From Alcaligenes aquatilis (GTDB lineage: Bacteria; Pseudomonadota; Gammaproteobacteria; Burkholderiales; Burkholderiaceae_B): a stretch of 64,000 bases of DNA. Below the pieces are notes generated by a model. The model was not told the origin of the DNA and searched no databases. It worked only from the letters and a program-made list of their open reading frames with translations. The stretch covers positions 2,542,001 through 2,606,000 of the forward strand of contig NZ_CP022390.1 of assembly GCF_003076515.1 (NCBI RefSeq), read 5' to 3'. This document shows positions 8,644 to 17,362 of the stretch, in pieces. A program made the position numbers and the translations under genes. Each line of letters opens with the position of its first letter. Within the stretch, counting starts at the first letter, position 1.

Positions 8644-9525
8644 ATGTCAGACTCTGCTCCCGACCCCGAGCCCCGTCCTTCAAAGACCAGCTCAAGCAAT
8701 CCCATCTCTCGCTTAAGTGCTTTTTTCAATCGGCGTCACGAACCCGAAGACCGAGAAGACCTTAAGTCTGTCTTGGTTGCGGCCCACGCCCGCAACGTTA
8801 TCGACGACGAATCGCTGTCCATGATTGCCGGCACGTTGGACATGGCCAACAAAACCGTGGCCGATATCATGGTGCCACGATCCAAAATCGATATGCTGGA
8901 CATCGCCAAACCGTTGACCGAGATGCTGCCCATCATTATTGAGACGGGCCACAGTCGCTTTCCGATCTACGAGACAGAACGCGACAACATCATCGGTATT
9001 TTGCTGGCCAAGGACTTGCTGCTCTCGATTGCCAATCCCACGCTGGATTTGCGACCGCTGATCCGTCCTGCCGTATTTATCCCCGAGACCAAGCGCCTGA
9101 ACGTCTTGCTGCACGAGTTCCGTGGCAGCCGCAACCATCTGGCCGTCGTGATTGACGAGCACGGCGGTACGGCAGGCCTGGTCACCATGGAAGATGTGCT
9201 GGAACAGATTGTGGGCGACATCGAAGATGAATACGATGAGGACGCCGAGCAGACTATCTTCCAGGCCGGCCCCGACAGTTGGCGTGTCATGGCACTGACT
9301 GAAATTCCCGATTTCAACGAAGCATTCCATACCAGGCTTCCTAACGACGACTTCGATACAGTCGGTGGTTGGCTGGCATCCGAATTAGGGCACATCCCTC
9401 GCCGGGGCGATGTGGCCCAACTCGATGGCATCAGCATCACCGTTGTACGCGCCGACGCCAAGCGAGCCTTATGGTTGCACGTTCAGCGAGCCACACCCGC
9501 CGAGCCCGATCTTGAACAAAGCTGA
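8644..9525 (+). CDS. corC: CBS-domain magnesium/cobalt efflux protein CorC (YbeX)
   Basis: A 293-residue soluble HlyC/CorC-family protein. After a charged N-terminus come two CBS domains (about residues 70-190), with VADIMVPRSKIDML opening the first and DEHGGTAGLVTMEDVLEQIVGDIEDE closing the second, then the CorC/HlyC C-terminal FAD-like transporter-associated domain (about 205-285). No membrane span is present, as in E. coli YbeX. Its 3' end overlaps lnt, the conserved ybeX-lnt arrangement. Confidence 0.92.
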   Translation: MSDSAPDPEPRPSKTSSSNPISRLSAFFNRRHEPEDREDLKSVLVAAHARNVIDDESLSMIAGTLDMANKTVADIMVPRSKIDMLDIAKPLTEMLPIIIETGHSRFPIYETERDNIIGILLAKDLLLSIANPTLDLRPLIRPAVFIPETKRLNVLLHEFRGSRNHLAVVIDEHGGTAGLVTMEDVLEQIVGDIEDEYDEDAEQTIFQAGPDSWRVMALTEIPDFNEAFHTRLPNDDFDTVGGWLASELGHIPRRGDVAQLDGISITVVRADAKRALWLHVQRATPAEPDLEQS

Positions 9526-11134
9526 TTCCAAACCCTTACCCCAGGCGCTAAGCGTCGCTTTATTGCTGGTCCTGGGGGGCTTGCACGCCCTATCCTTCTC
9601 CATTGGCCCGCTGCCATCCTGGCTTCTGCCCTTCTACCAGATCACCTTGCTGGCTATCGCCTGCTCACAGATCATGGGCTCCAGGTCGGTGCGCCAAGCG
9701 TTTGGACGCAGCTACTTGTTTGGGCTTGGCCATTTTGGTGTAGGAATTTACTGGCTATACATCAGCATGCACCAATATGGTGGCATGCCTTCCTGGATGG
9801 CCGCTTTGGGTGTTCTATTGCTAGCCGCTGCCCTGGCCCTCTTTCCGGCCCTGGCTTCAGCGGTCTGGCAAAGATTGCGACCCAAGCACGATAGTGATTC
9901 CTGGTTACCACGATTGCTATTGTCCGCAGGCTGGGCAAGCTGTTGGGCACTCAGCGAATGGCTGCGCGGCAATTTACTCACTGGTTTTCCTTGGCTCAAT
10001 ATCGGCTACGCCCACGCGGAAGGGATGTTTACCGGCTGGGCACCCGTTGTGGGTGTATATGGTCTGGCCTGGTTGTCGGCTTTCAGTGCCGCTGTGATTG
10101 CCCAATTTGCCGCGTCCAAAGACAAGAACCAAAGCCCGTCCAGCGCGATCGGCATTGGTATCGCCATGATTTTCGGCCTGATCGGCATCAGCCTGCCGCA
10201 TATTGCCTGGGTCCAATCGCATGGCGCGCCCTTTATTGCCCGCCTGGTGCAAGGCAATGTCGACCAAAGCGCCAAGTTCGGCCCTGATATGAGCGAGGGC
10301 ATAGAGCGTTACTACGAGCTGGCGAACTTGCCCGCCAAATCCCCCGAAGACGCTCCGCGACTGATCGTTCTACCTGAAACCGTCATCCCTATCTTGCAAA
10401 ACCGCTTAGAGAGCAGCTTCTGGCTGCGCTGGACGGAACTGGCACAGCGACGTCAAGCCAATCTGGTGCTGGGCGTCCCCATGGACCGTGGCACCGTCAA
10501 CGGTAAGCTCAGCTATACCAATAGCGCTTTGCTGATCAGTCCCGAAACGCAGCCCCAAGACATCATCAACAGCACGGCCAGCTACTACGACAAGCATCAT
10601 CTGGTGCCTTTTGGTGAATTCATCCCCACCGGCTTTCAGTGGTTTGTGGACATGATGAACATCCCCCTGGGGGATTTCCATCGCGGCGCTTTACCTCAAG
10701 CCCCCTTCAAAATGGCAGAGGGCCGAGTGGCCCCCAACATCTGTTATGAAGACGTGTTTGGCGAAGAGATCATCCGGGCTGTCCAAGGCGGCCCTGATCA
10801 GGAAGGTGCCACTTTGCTGCTGAACATCAGCAATCTGGGTTGGTTCGGCGATTCCTGGGCTTTGAGCCAACATTTGCAAATCTCCCGCATGCGGGCTTTG
10901 GAAACTGGCCGCCCCATGCTACGTGCGACCAATACCGGCATGACAGCCGCCATTGATCCTTATGGCCGGATTCGCGCAGTCTTGCCACCGTTGACCCCAG
11001 GTGTGCTGGATGTGGAAGTACAAGGCACCACCGGCCTGACGCCCTATGTCAAGTACGGCAATTTGCCCTTTTTGATTTGGGCGGGTCTGATTCTGCTTGT
11101 TTTCGCCTGGCGGTCTCGCCGCCACCAACCTTAA
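9512..11134 (+). CDS. lnt: Apolipoprotein N-acyltransferase
   Basis: Lnt N-acylates the lipid-modified cysteine of lipoproteins in the inner membrane. The N-terminal third is a run of membrane helices, then a nitrilase-fold periplasmic domain, then a last helix near the C-terminus (FLIWAGLILLVFAW). The Glu-Lys-Cys triad is visible: Glu289 in LPETVIP, Lys361 in YDKHHLVPFGEFIP, Cys411 in ICYEDVFGEE. No ATG fits the N-terminus. TTG at 9512 gives 540 residues, starting LNKADSKPLPQ and overlapping corC by 14 bases; the open frame reaches further up (9410) but only inside corC. The start is therefore a best guess, the function is firm. Confidence 0.93.
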   Translation: MNKADSKPLPQALSVALLLVLGGLHALSFSIGPLPSWLLPFYQITLLAIACSQIMGSRSVRQAFGRSYLFGLGHFGVGIYWLYISMHQYGGMPSWMAALGVLLLAAALALFPALASAVWQRLRPKHDSDSWLPRLLLSAGWASCWALSEWLRGNLLTGFPWLNIGYAHAEGMFTGWAPVVGVYGLAWLSAFSAAVIAQFAASKDKNQSPSSAIGIGIAMIFGLIGISLPHIAWVQSHGAPFIARLVQGNVDQSAKFGPDMSEGIERYYELANLPAKSPEDAPRLIVLPETVIPILQNRLESSFWLRWTELAQRRQANLVLGVPMDRGTVNGKLSYTNSALLISPETQPQDIINSTASYYDKHHLVPFGEFIPTGFQWFVDMMNIPLGDFHRGALPQAPFKMAEGRVAPNICYEDVFGEEIIRAVQGGPDQEGATLLLNISNLGWFGDSWALSQHLQISRMRALETGRPMLRATNTGMTAAIDPYGRIRAVLPPLTPGVLDVEVQGTTGLTPYVKYGNLPFLIWAGLILLVFAWRSRRHQP

Positions 11135-11191
11135 GCGGCACACACGCCCTCGCAGGCGTTGCGACTTGCCACTGAGCATGAAACGCCTCTA

Positions 11192-14086
11192 CTACTGCAA
11201 AGTCTGGGGAGCATTGGCGGTGATATTGAATCGCCCCACGAACCCGCCTGCCTGCCTTTGGTTCCAGGCTTTACACCAGTCCACAAATTCATTGGCTGGG
11301 ATAGGTGCGGAACACAAATAGCCCTGCATGAAGTCGCATCCCGCGCCGTTCAACAAATCCAGCTGCTCTTGAGTGGTCACCCCTTCTGCCACGACATGCA
11401 AGCCCAGCTTTTGGGCCATGACGATCATGGCCTGGGTCAGTACCAGATCCTCGCTACTCAATGCCAGATTGCGGATATAGCACTGGTCGATTTTGAGCAC
11501 ATTGATAGAAAACCGCTTCAGGTGCGACAGAGACGAATATCCCGTACCAAAATCATCCAGCGCCACACTCATACCGTATTCACGCAAGAAGCTTAGTTGT
11601 TGCAAAGCCTGCCCTTGATCGTCCAACAGCAAGCGCTCGGTAATTTCTACCACCAGCGCATCGCCCGGGATACCTTCGGCTTGCAAATACTGCACCCATT
11701 CGCGCGCACAAGAGCCATTCAGTTTGAATTGTGCAGGCGATACATTCAAACTGACTCTGAAGGCAGGGTCCAACTCTTGTCGTAGCTGAACAGCGGCCTG
11801 AGCAGCCGTCTCAAACACCCACTCACCGATCAGGACAATCAGCCCGGAATCCTCGGAAAAGGGGATGAACTCTGACGGTGGCACCAAGCCCAGTTGCGGG
11901 TGCTCCCAGCGAATCAGAGCCTCGGCACGCGTGACACGCCCGGTACGCAAATCCACAATGGGTTGGTAATAAAGCTGAAACTGCTGCTCGCTCAAGGCGT
12001 TTTGCAAATCCTGGGAGAACCGAAGCCGTGCCTCCACGGCTTCGCTCATGGCAGGCAAAAAGCGGCAGTATTGATTGCGGCCACACGCCTTGGCGGCGTA
12101 CATGGCCATATCCGCATTTTTCAAAAGCTGCCCAGCATCGTCGCCATCCTCGGGAAACAGAGTAATGCCCACGCTGGCAGAGACGGATACCGAGTTATTG
12201 TCCAACTGAAACGGCTCCTCAATCGTATCCAGCAAACAGCGACAAGTACGTTCCACAATTGAAGTATCACTGATATCCGAGATGATGACAGTAAACTCGT
12301 CCCCGCCAATTCTGGCCACGGTATCCGTTACCCGCACGCAGCGCTGCAAGCGCTGCGCCACTTCCTGCAAAAGTACGTCGCCCTTTTCGTGCCCCAAGGA
12401 GTCGTTCACATCCTTGAAAAAATCCAGATCCATAAAGATGAGCGCAAAGGGCAAACCGGTGCGGCGGGAGCGTTCTCGAGCTTGCTGCAAACGATCCTGG
12501 AACATCTGACGGTTGGGCAAACCCGTCAAATGATCGTAATGCGCTTGCTTCCACATCTGCGCTTCACGCTTTTTATGACTGGTAATGTCGGTGAACAAGC
12601 CAATGTGGCGATACACCGTACCATCCGGATTCCAGGCGGTACTGATAGTCAAACGTTCGGCAAAGTCCTCACCATTCTTGCGACGATTCCAGATATCACC
12701 CTGCCACCGCCCCGTCTCTAAGATCTCGCGCCACATCTTGCGATAGAACTCGTTGTCCTGCCGTCCGGAATTCAAAATAGACAGGGTACGGCCACGAACT
12801 TCGTCCAGCTCATAGCCCGTAATGCGGCTGAAAGCCGGGTTGGCATCGACCACATGACCAAAACGATCCGTCACCACGATAGCTTCACAGGTGTTCTCAT
12901 ACACTACGGCGGCCAAGCGCCCTGTCACCTCATTGCGCACCCGAGTGGTGATGTCCTGCACCACCGCCACCACGGCCATACGTCCGTCCAGTTGGATGGG
13001 AATAGCACAAATCTCTACATCAATGGATTTGCCGTCATAGCGCAATGCCCGTGTTTCATAACGCAAACTGCTACCACCAGAACGCGAATCAGGCACTACT
13101 TGTGTCAGGGACGGGAATCGAGGTGACAAAAAAACTTGATCAACCGTGAACTCCTGACGCAATTGTGAACGGCTATAGCCCAATGTTTCAGCAAGCTTTT
13201 TATTGACGAAATCAAAGCGGCCATCGCGAGATATATAAACCCCCAATAAAGGGTTGTGACTCAAACTACGGTATATGGCGTTGAGCTGAGATAAATGACG
13301 TTGCTGAATAGAAAGCTGTGCATCCAGCTGTTGGATCTTCAAACCGCAGGCATTCAAAATTTGCGACAAATAGCGCGTTTCGCTGGTACCGGAACTGGTA
13401 CTTTTGGCCCGATAATTACCATTCGTAAAGGCATGCCCTTGGGTCATCAACTGTCGCAAGGGATCGGCAGCCCAGGCACGCAACATGAAGTAAAACAGGC
13501 ACAAAGCGACCAAATCCAGACTCAACATGAAAAACACGGTCCAGCGGTGCTGAGCCAGTGTACTTTCGCGTGAGGCCTCAAAGGCATCCAGCAATTGCTG
13601 GGTATTATGGCGAAACAGGGAGTCTTCCGCATTCAGGCTGGCAGCCGGCAAGAGCACCTGTTCCGAGCTGACCGGAAAGTCCAGACGCATCAAACGCCGC
13701 TGCCATTCATTGGTCAGCTGTGACACCAGCCCCAGCAAGGGTTTGTCCAACGGCAGCAGCATGACGCCATCGACCATGCCCCCTTCTCTGAGCAGATGCA
13801 CTACCCCCTGGAACTGTTGATCCACTTGACGCAAGCGAGCGGGGGTTGAACTGGACGGTACCGCCAAGGCGACGGAATAGCTGATATCCGAGAGCTGGCG
13901 CAAGAGGCCGCTACTGGCTTGCAGACGCGTCTGTGCCTGATTCTGCTTGTAAATGACCGTAACCGTTGCCGAGATCAACAACAACCAGGCCAACAGCACC
14001 CAAATCAGCAAGGCACTCAAACTGATTCGTCTTTGTGCATCCACTGGAACTGGCAGAGGTGATGATATGCACTGCTTTGCTGACAT
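11192..14086 (-). CDS. Membrane PAS-GGDEF-EAL cyclic-di-GMP protein
   Basis: A 964-residue sensor. It has two membrane helices (about 24-45 and 184-203) flanking a periplasmic domain, then two PAS domains (about 275-385 and 395-510, the second with the PAC-like segment), a GGDEF domain with intact GGDEF at about residue 593, and an EAL domain with EALIRWEHP near 720 and DDFGTGYSSLSHLKRF downstream. Both catalytic motifs look complete, so it could make and degrade c-di-GMP; which dominates cannot be predicted. It converges on lnt and is monocistronic. The periplasmic signal is unknown. Confidence 0.92.
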   Translation of the reverse strand: MSAKQCISSPLPVPVDAQRRISLSALLIWVLLAWLLLISATVTVIYKQNQAQTRLQASSGLLRQLSDISYSVALAVPSSSTPARLRQVDQQFQGVVHLLREGGMVDGVMLLPLDKPLLGLVSQLTNEWQRRLMRLDFPVSSEQVLLPAASLNAEDSLFRHNTQQLLDAFEASRESTLAQHRWTVFFMLSLDLVALCLFYFMLRAWAADPLRQLMTQGHAFTNGNYRAKSTSSGTSETRYLSQILNACGLKIQQLDAQLSIQQRHLSQLNAIYRSLSHNPLLGVYISRDGRFDFVNKKLAETLGYSRSQLRQEFTVDQVFLSPRFPSLTQVVPDSRSGGSSLRYETRALRYDGKSIDVEICAIPIQLDGRMAVVAVVQDITTRVRNEVTGRLAAVVYENTCEAIVVTDRFGHVVDANPAFSRITGYELDEVRGRTLSILNSGRQDNEFYRKMWREILETGRWQGDIWNRRKNGEDFAERLTISTAWNPDGTVYRHIGLFTDITSHKKREAQMWKQAHYDHLTGLPNRQMFQDRLQQARERSRRTGLPFALIFMDLDFFKDVNDSLGHEKGDVLLQEVAQRLQRCVRVTDTVARIGGDEFTVIISDISDTSIVERTCRCLLDTIEEPFQLDNNSVSVSASVGITLFPEDGDDAGQLLKNADMAMYAAKACGRNQYCRFLPAMSEAVEARLRFSQDLQNALSEQQFQLYYQPIVDLRTGRVTRAEALIRWEHPQLGLVPPSEFIPFSEDSGLIVLIGEWVFETAAQAAVQLRQELDPAFRVSLNVSPAQFKLNGSCAREWVQYLQAEGIPGDALVVEITERLLLDDQGQALQQLSFLREYGMSVALDDFGTGYSSLSHLKRFSINVLKIDQCYIRNLALSSEDLVLTQAMIVMAQKLGLHVVAEGVTTQEQLDLLNGAGCDFMQGYLCSAPIPANEFVDWCKAWNQRQAGGFVGRFNITANAPQTLQ

Positions 14087-14488
14087 AGCGCCATTAAATA
14101 AGAAAATGCAGGCTAAGAGATCGACCTACAAAACGTAATTATTGCAGGTGAAATGTTACTCAACGAAGCATAACATCATTAGATTACAGAGCAGCGAAAA
14201 TTTCCTATAAACCCTTCATTTATGCGCCTAAGGAGCGGCGTAATGTTCCTTTGAAGGAACAAAAAAGCGATGCTAATACAGGAAATCATTTTCTTTTATT
14301 AGCCCATAAATGAAATACTACGACACAAATAGGCACAAAGTTTTGTAACAAATAAAAAGATACAAGAACCTCCCAGGACTAGGCCCCCCCTTTACCCCCT
14401 CCCCCGGCTGGGACATCATTTTCTGCCCCCCCCAAACCGCGTCATCTAAAGTTTTTTCACTTTATTTTGTTTTTTTTCTTCAAAAGAC
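14087..14488. other. AT-rich gene-free region with poly-C tracts
   Basis: About 400 bases with no gene. It carries the upstream region of the GGDEF-EAL gene and, at 14384-14405, a C7-TTTA-C5-T-C5 tract, with another C8 run at 14426-14433. The complementary strand is therefore G-rich enough to form a G-quadruplex. This is sharply unlike the surrounding AT-rich DNA. Confidence 0.6.
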
Positions 14489-14517
14489 TTGCACAAAGGC
14501 AAAAACATCTTCATAAT
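14489..14517 (+). promoter_or_regulatory. Sigma-70 promoter of the tRNA cluster
   Basis: TTGCAC (14489-14494) and CATAAT (14512-14517) are separated by exactly 17 bases and lie 41 bases upstream of the first tRNA. Spacing and sequence are close to consensus for a strong stable-RNA promoter. Confidence 0.75.
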
Positions 14518-14558
14518 CTCAATTCTTCGTTGGTGGTCAACACAAAGAACACCGAAAT

Positions 14559-14634
<76 letters not shown>

Positions 14635-14658
14635 AAACGAAGATTAGCTGTAAGTCCT

Positions 14659-14734
14659 GTCCCCTTCGTCTAGAGGCCTAGGACACCACCCTTTCACGGT
14701 GGGTACAGGGGTTCGAATCCCCTAGGGGACGCCA
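14659..14734 (+). tRNA. tRNA-Glu(TTC), copy 1
   Basis: A 76-nt cloverleaf with acceptor GTCCCCT/AGGGGAC, anticodon stem CCACC/GGTGG around loop CTTTCAC (anticodon TTC), GGTTCGAATCC T-arm and encoded CCA. It lies 24 bases after tRNA-Ala and 24 before tRNA-Asp, so it is surely cotranscribed with them. Confidence 0.96.
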
Positions 14735-14758
14735 AAGCTTTTGCTTGGCAACCGCTGC

Positions 14759-14835
14759 GGAGCGGTAGTTCAGTTGGTTAGAATACCGGCCTGTCACGCC
14801 GGGGGTCGCGGGTTCGAGTCCCGTCCGCTCCGCCA
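14759..14835 (+). tRNA. tRNA-Asp(GTC), copy 1
   Basis: A 77-nt cloverleaf with acceptor GGAGCGG/CCGCTCC, anticodon stem CCGGC/GCCGG around loop CTGTCAC (anticodon GTC), GGTTCGAGTCC T-arm and encoded CCA. Confidence 0.96.
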
Positions 14836-14959
14836 AAAGATTTTAAAAATCAGTCTTGTACTGGTTTTAGCAGTTTGAAGTGGCAAGCCTCGTCAAGCCT
14901 GACACTTATTTCGATACTTGGGTGTTTTGACACAGTCAAAATACAAAGTAAAGAAAATT

Positions 14960-15035
<76 letters not shown>

Positions 15036-15060
15036 AAACGACGATTAAGTTGTAAGTCCT

Positions 15061-15136
15061 GTCCCCTTCGTCTAGAGGCCTAGGACACCACCCTTTCACG
15101 GTGGGTACAGGGGTTCGAATCCCCTAGGGGACGCCA
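15061..15136 (+). tRNA. tRNA-Glu(TTC), copy 2
   Basis: Identical to the copy at 14659. The spacer before it (25 bases) differs slightly from the 24-base spacer of copy 1, showing the duplicates have drifted between the tRNAs while the tRNAs stayed the same. Confidence 0.96.
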
Positions 15137-15160
15137 AAGCTTTTGCTTGGCAACCGCTGC

Positions 15161-15237
15161 GGAGCGGTAGTTCAGTTGGTTAGAATACCGGCCTGTCACG
15201 CCGGGGGTCGCGGGTTCGAGTCCCGTCCGCTCCGCCA
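15161..15237 (+). tRNA. tRNA-Asp(GTC), copy 2
   Basis: Identical to the copy at 14759. It is the last gene of the cluster and is followed 8 bases later by a strong terminator. Confidence 0.96.
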
Positions 15238-15244
15238 AAGAATT

Positions 15245-15282
15245 CAAAAAGCCTGATAGATTTCGATCTATCAGGCTTTTTT
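15245..15282 (+). terminator. Terminator of the tRNA cluster
   Basis: AAAAGCCTGATAGAT pairs with ATCTATCAGGCTTTT around a TTCG tetraloop (15262-15265), followed by a T-run. A textbook intrinsic terminator. Confidence 0.93.
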
Positions 15283-15610
15283 CATGCCCGCTACTCAAGT
15301 TACCTAGCTTCAGCACCAGGCACACCTCAAAATGGCAGCTCTGGTCCATTATCAGATCTCGATCCTCTATAGCTGGCACGCTCATCGGACTCCCAGAAAG
15401 CCAGATAGCTCTGCTGACATTCAGCAGGTTCCTCACCTTCTTTCTCGCCAATCCACAAGCGCGTTGCAGCGTAGCCGGACGCGGCACCCCAACCACCAAC
15501 CCCTCCGCGACCAAACAGTCAATTCGTGGTTTCAGGCACGCAATTATCTTGCCCCTGAGACGCAAGGAAGTTAATGTATTGCGTTATCGTTACTTCAACA
15601 TTCAACTTCC
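15283..15610. other. Gene-free stretch between tRNAs and tetR
   Basis: About 330 bases. I see no gene, RNA or repeat that I can support. A minus-strand open frame reaching back over the tRNAs is an antisense artefact. Confidence 0.6.
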
Positions 15611-16222
15611 ATGTCCGCCAGCACCTTGGGCCAGCGAGGCCCGACCGAGCACCATCGCCGCGAACAGATTATTGAGCAGGCCAATGCTCATTTCCGGCTC
15701 TACGGATATCGCAAGACCTCGGTTGCCAGTCTGGCCAAGTCCATAGGCGTATCCAGCGCCTATCTCTATCGTTTTTTCGACTCCAAACAGGCCATTGGCC
15801 AAGCAATTTGTCATTCCGTGCTCAATGGCATGCACGTGCAACTGCAGCAAATTGTTGAAGGCGATTTACCGCCTATTGAACGCCTGCGCCATTTCATTGA
15901 AACCGCCTGCAATCTAAGCCTGGAGCTGTTCTTGCGGGAAGGCCGCATGCAAGAGGTGGTGATTGAGGCTCTGCAAAACAACTGGGCCACAGTCGACCAG
16001 CACAGAGAGGATTTGCTGACCCAAATTACCGCACTGGTGCGTGCGGGTCGGGAAAGTGGCGACTTTGAGCGTCGTACTCCCCTGGACGAAGTGGTCCAAG
16101 GCATCTTGTTTGCCTTGACCGCCTGCCTGCACCCCGTCTTGCTAGAAATACACCCCCCTGAAAAAACCCGTCAAGGCTTGCTGGTGGTCACCCAGCTAAT
16201 CCTGCGCAGCCTGATGCCCTGA
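15611..16222 (+). CDS. TetR-family repressor of the adjacent RND pump
   Basis: A 203-residue regulator. Residues about 20-65 form the TetR helix-turn-helix (REQIIEQANAHFRLYGYRKT then VASLAKSIGVSSAYLYRFFDSK). The rest is an all-helical ligand domain. It lies 54 bases upstream of a membrane-fusion lipoprotein and RND pump in the same direction, so it probably autoregulates the three-gene unit; the inducer is unknown. No clear Shine-Dalgarno precedes the ATG and I found no convincing palindrome upstream. Confidence 0.9.
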   Translation: MSASTLGQRGPTEHHRREQIIEQANAHFRLYGYRKTSVASLAKSIGVSSAYLYRFFDSKQAIGQAICHSVLNGMHVQLQQIVEGDLPPIERLRHFIETACNLSLELFLREGRMQEVVIEALQNNWATVDQHREDLLTQITALVRAGRESGDFERRTPLDEVVQGILFALTACLHPVLLEIHPPEKTRQGLLVVTQLILRSLMP

Positions 16223-16276
16223 GCATCAAATCCCAAGTTACAGTTCATCCAACTCTTTACTTACCCGGAGTCCTGC

Positions 16277-17362
16277 ATGGCTCTTTTCCGCTCTCTTAGC
16301 CCCGTTTTAAGTTTGTCTGCCGCCCTTGTACTGATGGGGTGTAGTCAGCAGACCCAAGAGGCAGACCCTCGCACTCAGGCTCCTTTGGTAATTCAAAGTG
16401 TTGTTGCGCCCAAGGCCGATCAGCAGCGGCGTTTCCTGGGCTTGGTTAGCGCGCGAATCGAGAGCCCGCTGGCATTTCGGGTAGGCGGCAAGATTGATAC
16501 GCGCCAGGTCCAAAACGGCGAGCATGTAAAAAAGGGTCAGCTCTTGATGACTCTGGATCCCAAGGATCTGCAACTGGATCATCGTGCTCGTCTGGCTGCC
16601 GTGCAGGCGGCCCAAGCTCAGGCAGAACAAGCCCAGTCAGACTACAAGCGTTTATCCCTGCTTGTCGATCAGGGGGGTGTCTCCCGTCAGGCCCATGAGC
16701 AAAGCAGACAAGCGCTACGCAGCGCCCAGGCGAACTTGAAGTCAGCGCAAGCACAGGCTGACCTTGCCCGCAACGCAGGCCAGTACAGTTCCCTGAAGGC
16801 TGAGGCCAGCGGCATCATTACCGCCCAGTTGGCTGATGTCGGTCAGGTTGTCAGTGCGGGGCAAGCCGTGCTGCGCCTGGCCCAGGACGGCCCACGTGAT
16901 GTCATCGTCAGTTTGCCCGAACAATGGGATCTTCCACTGGGCACCCGCGCCACGATCGAGCTGACTGACTCCCAGGAAAGCCTGCCCGCCCAACTGCGTG
17001 AGTTGGCACAATCCTCTGACCCCGCCACTCGCAGCTATCAGGCCCGCTTTTCCTTCGAGGGTGAGAATGTCACTGCCCGACTAGGCTCCAGCGCCATCGT
17101 GCATTTGACACCTCCCGATGCAGACGCCTTGAATCAGGTGCCACTGACCGCCATTTACGATGCGGGCAAAGGCCCCGGCGTATGGGTCATTGATAATCAG
17201 AAAACCGTGCACTGGCAGCCTGTGACGATTGCCAAACTGGCCCAAGAGTACGCCTACCTCTCCAAAGGCCCTGAAACCGGTACAACCATTGTGGCCCTGG
17301 GTGCCAATCTACTGCACGAAGGCCAGGAAGTACGCCCAGAAATGCGCGGGGCCAAACCATGA
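16277..17362 (+). CDS. RND efflux periplasmic adaptor lipoprotein
   Basis: A 361-residue membrane-fusion protein. The signal peptide ends in the lipobox LMGC (Cys22), so it is lipid-anchored. A split biotinyl-lipoyl domain (GGKIDTRQVQNGEHVKKGQ ... ADVGQVVSAGQAVL) surrounds a helical hairpin rich in Ala and Gln (about 95-165), followed by beta-barrel and membrane-proximal regions. GGAG before the ATG supports the start. The stop overlaps the RND gene by four bases (ATGA). Confidence 0.93.
   Translation: MALFRSLSPVLSLSAALVLMGCSQQTQEADPRTQAPLVIQSVVAPKADQQRRFLGLVSARIESPLAFRVGGKIDTRQVQNGEHVKKGQLLMTLDPKDLQLDHRARLAAVQAAQAQAEQAQSDYKRLSLLVDQGGVSRQAHEQSRQALRSAQANLKSAQAQADLARNAGQYSSLKAEASGIITAQLADVGQVVSAGQAVLRLAQDGPRDVIVSLPEQWDLPLGTRATIELTDSQESLPAQLRELAQSSDPATRSYQARFSFEGENVTARLGSSAIVHLTPPDADALNQVPLTAIYDAGKGPGVWVIDNQKTVHWQPVTIAKLAQEYAYLSKGPETGTTIVALGANLLHEGQEVRPEMRGAKP

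Noticed and set aside
14384..14433. Possible sequencing artefact at the poly-C tracts
   Set aside because: Considered because homopolymers are error-prone, but the tracts fall outside genes and nothing shows an error, so they are reported as observed.
15080..15565. Minus-strand 161-residue open frame over the tRNA cluster
   Set aside because: Its C-terminal half is the antisense translation of tRNA-Asp and tRNA-Glu, a well-known annotation artefact (reading RTGLEPATPGVT and RPLGDSNPC); it has no promoter or ribosome site.
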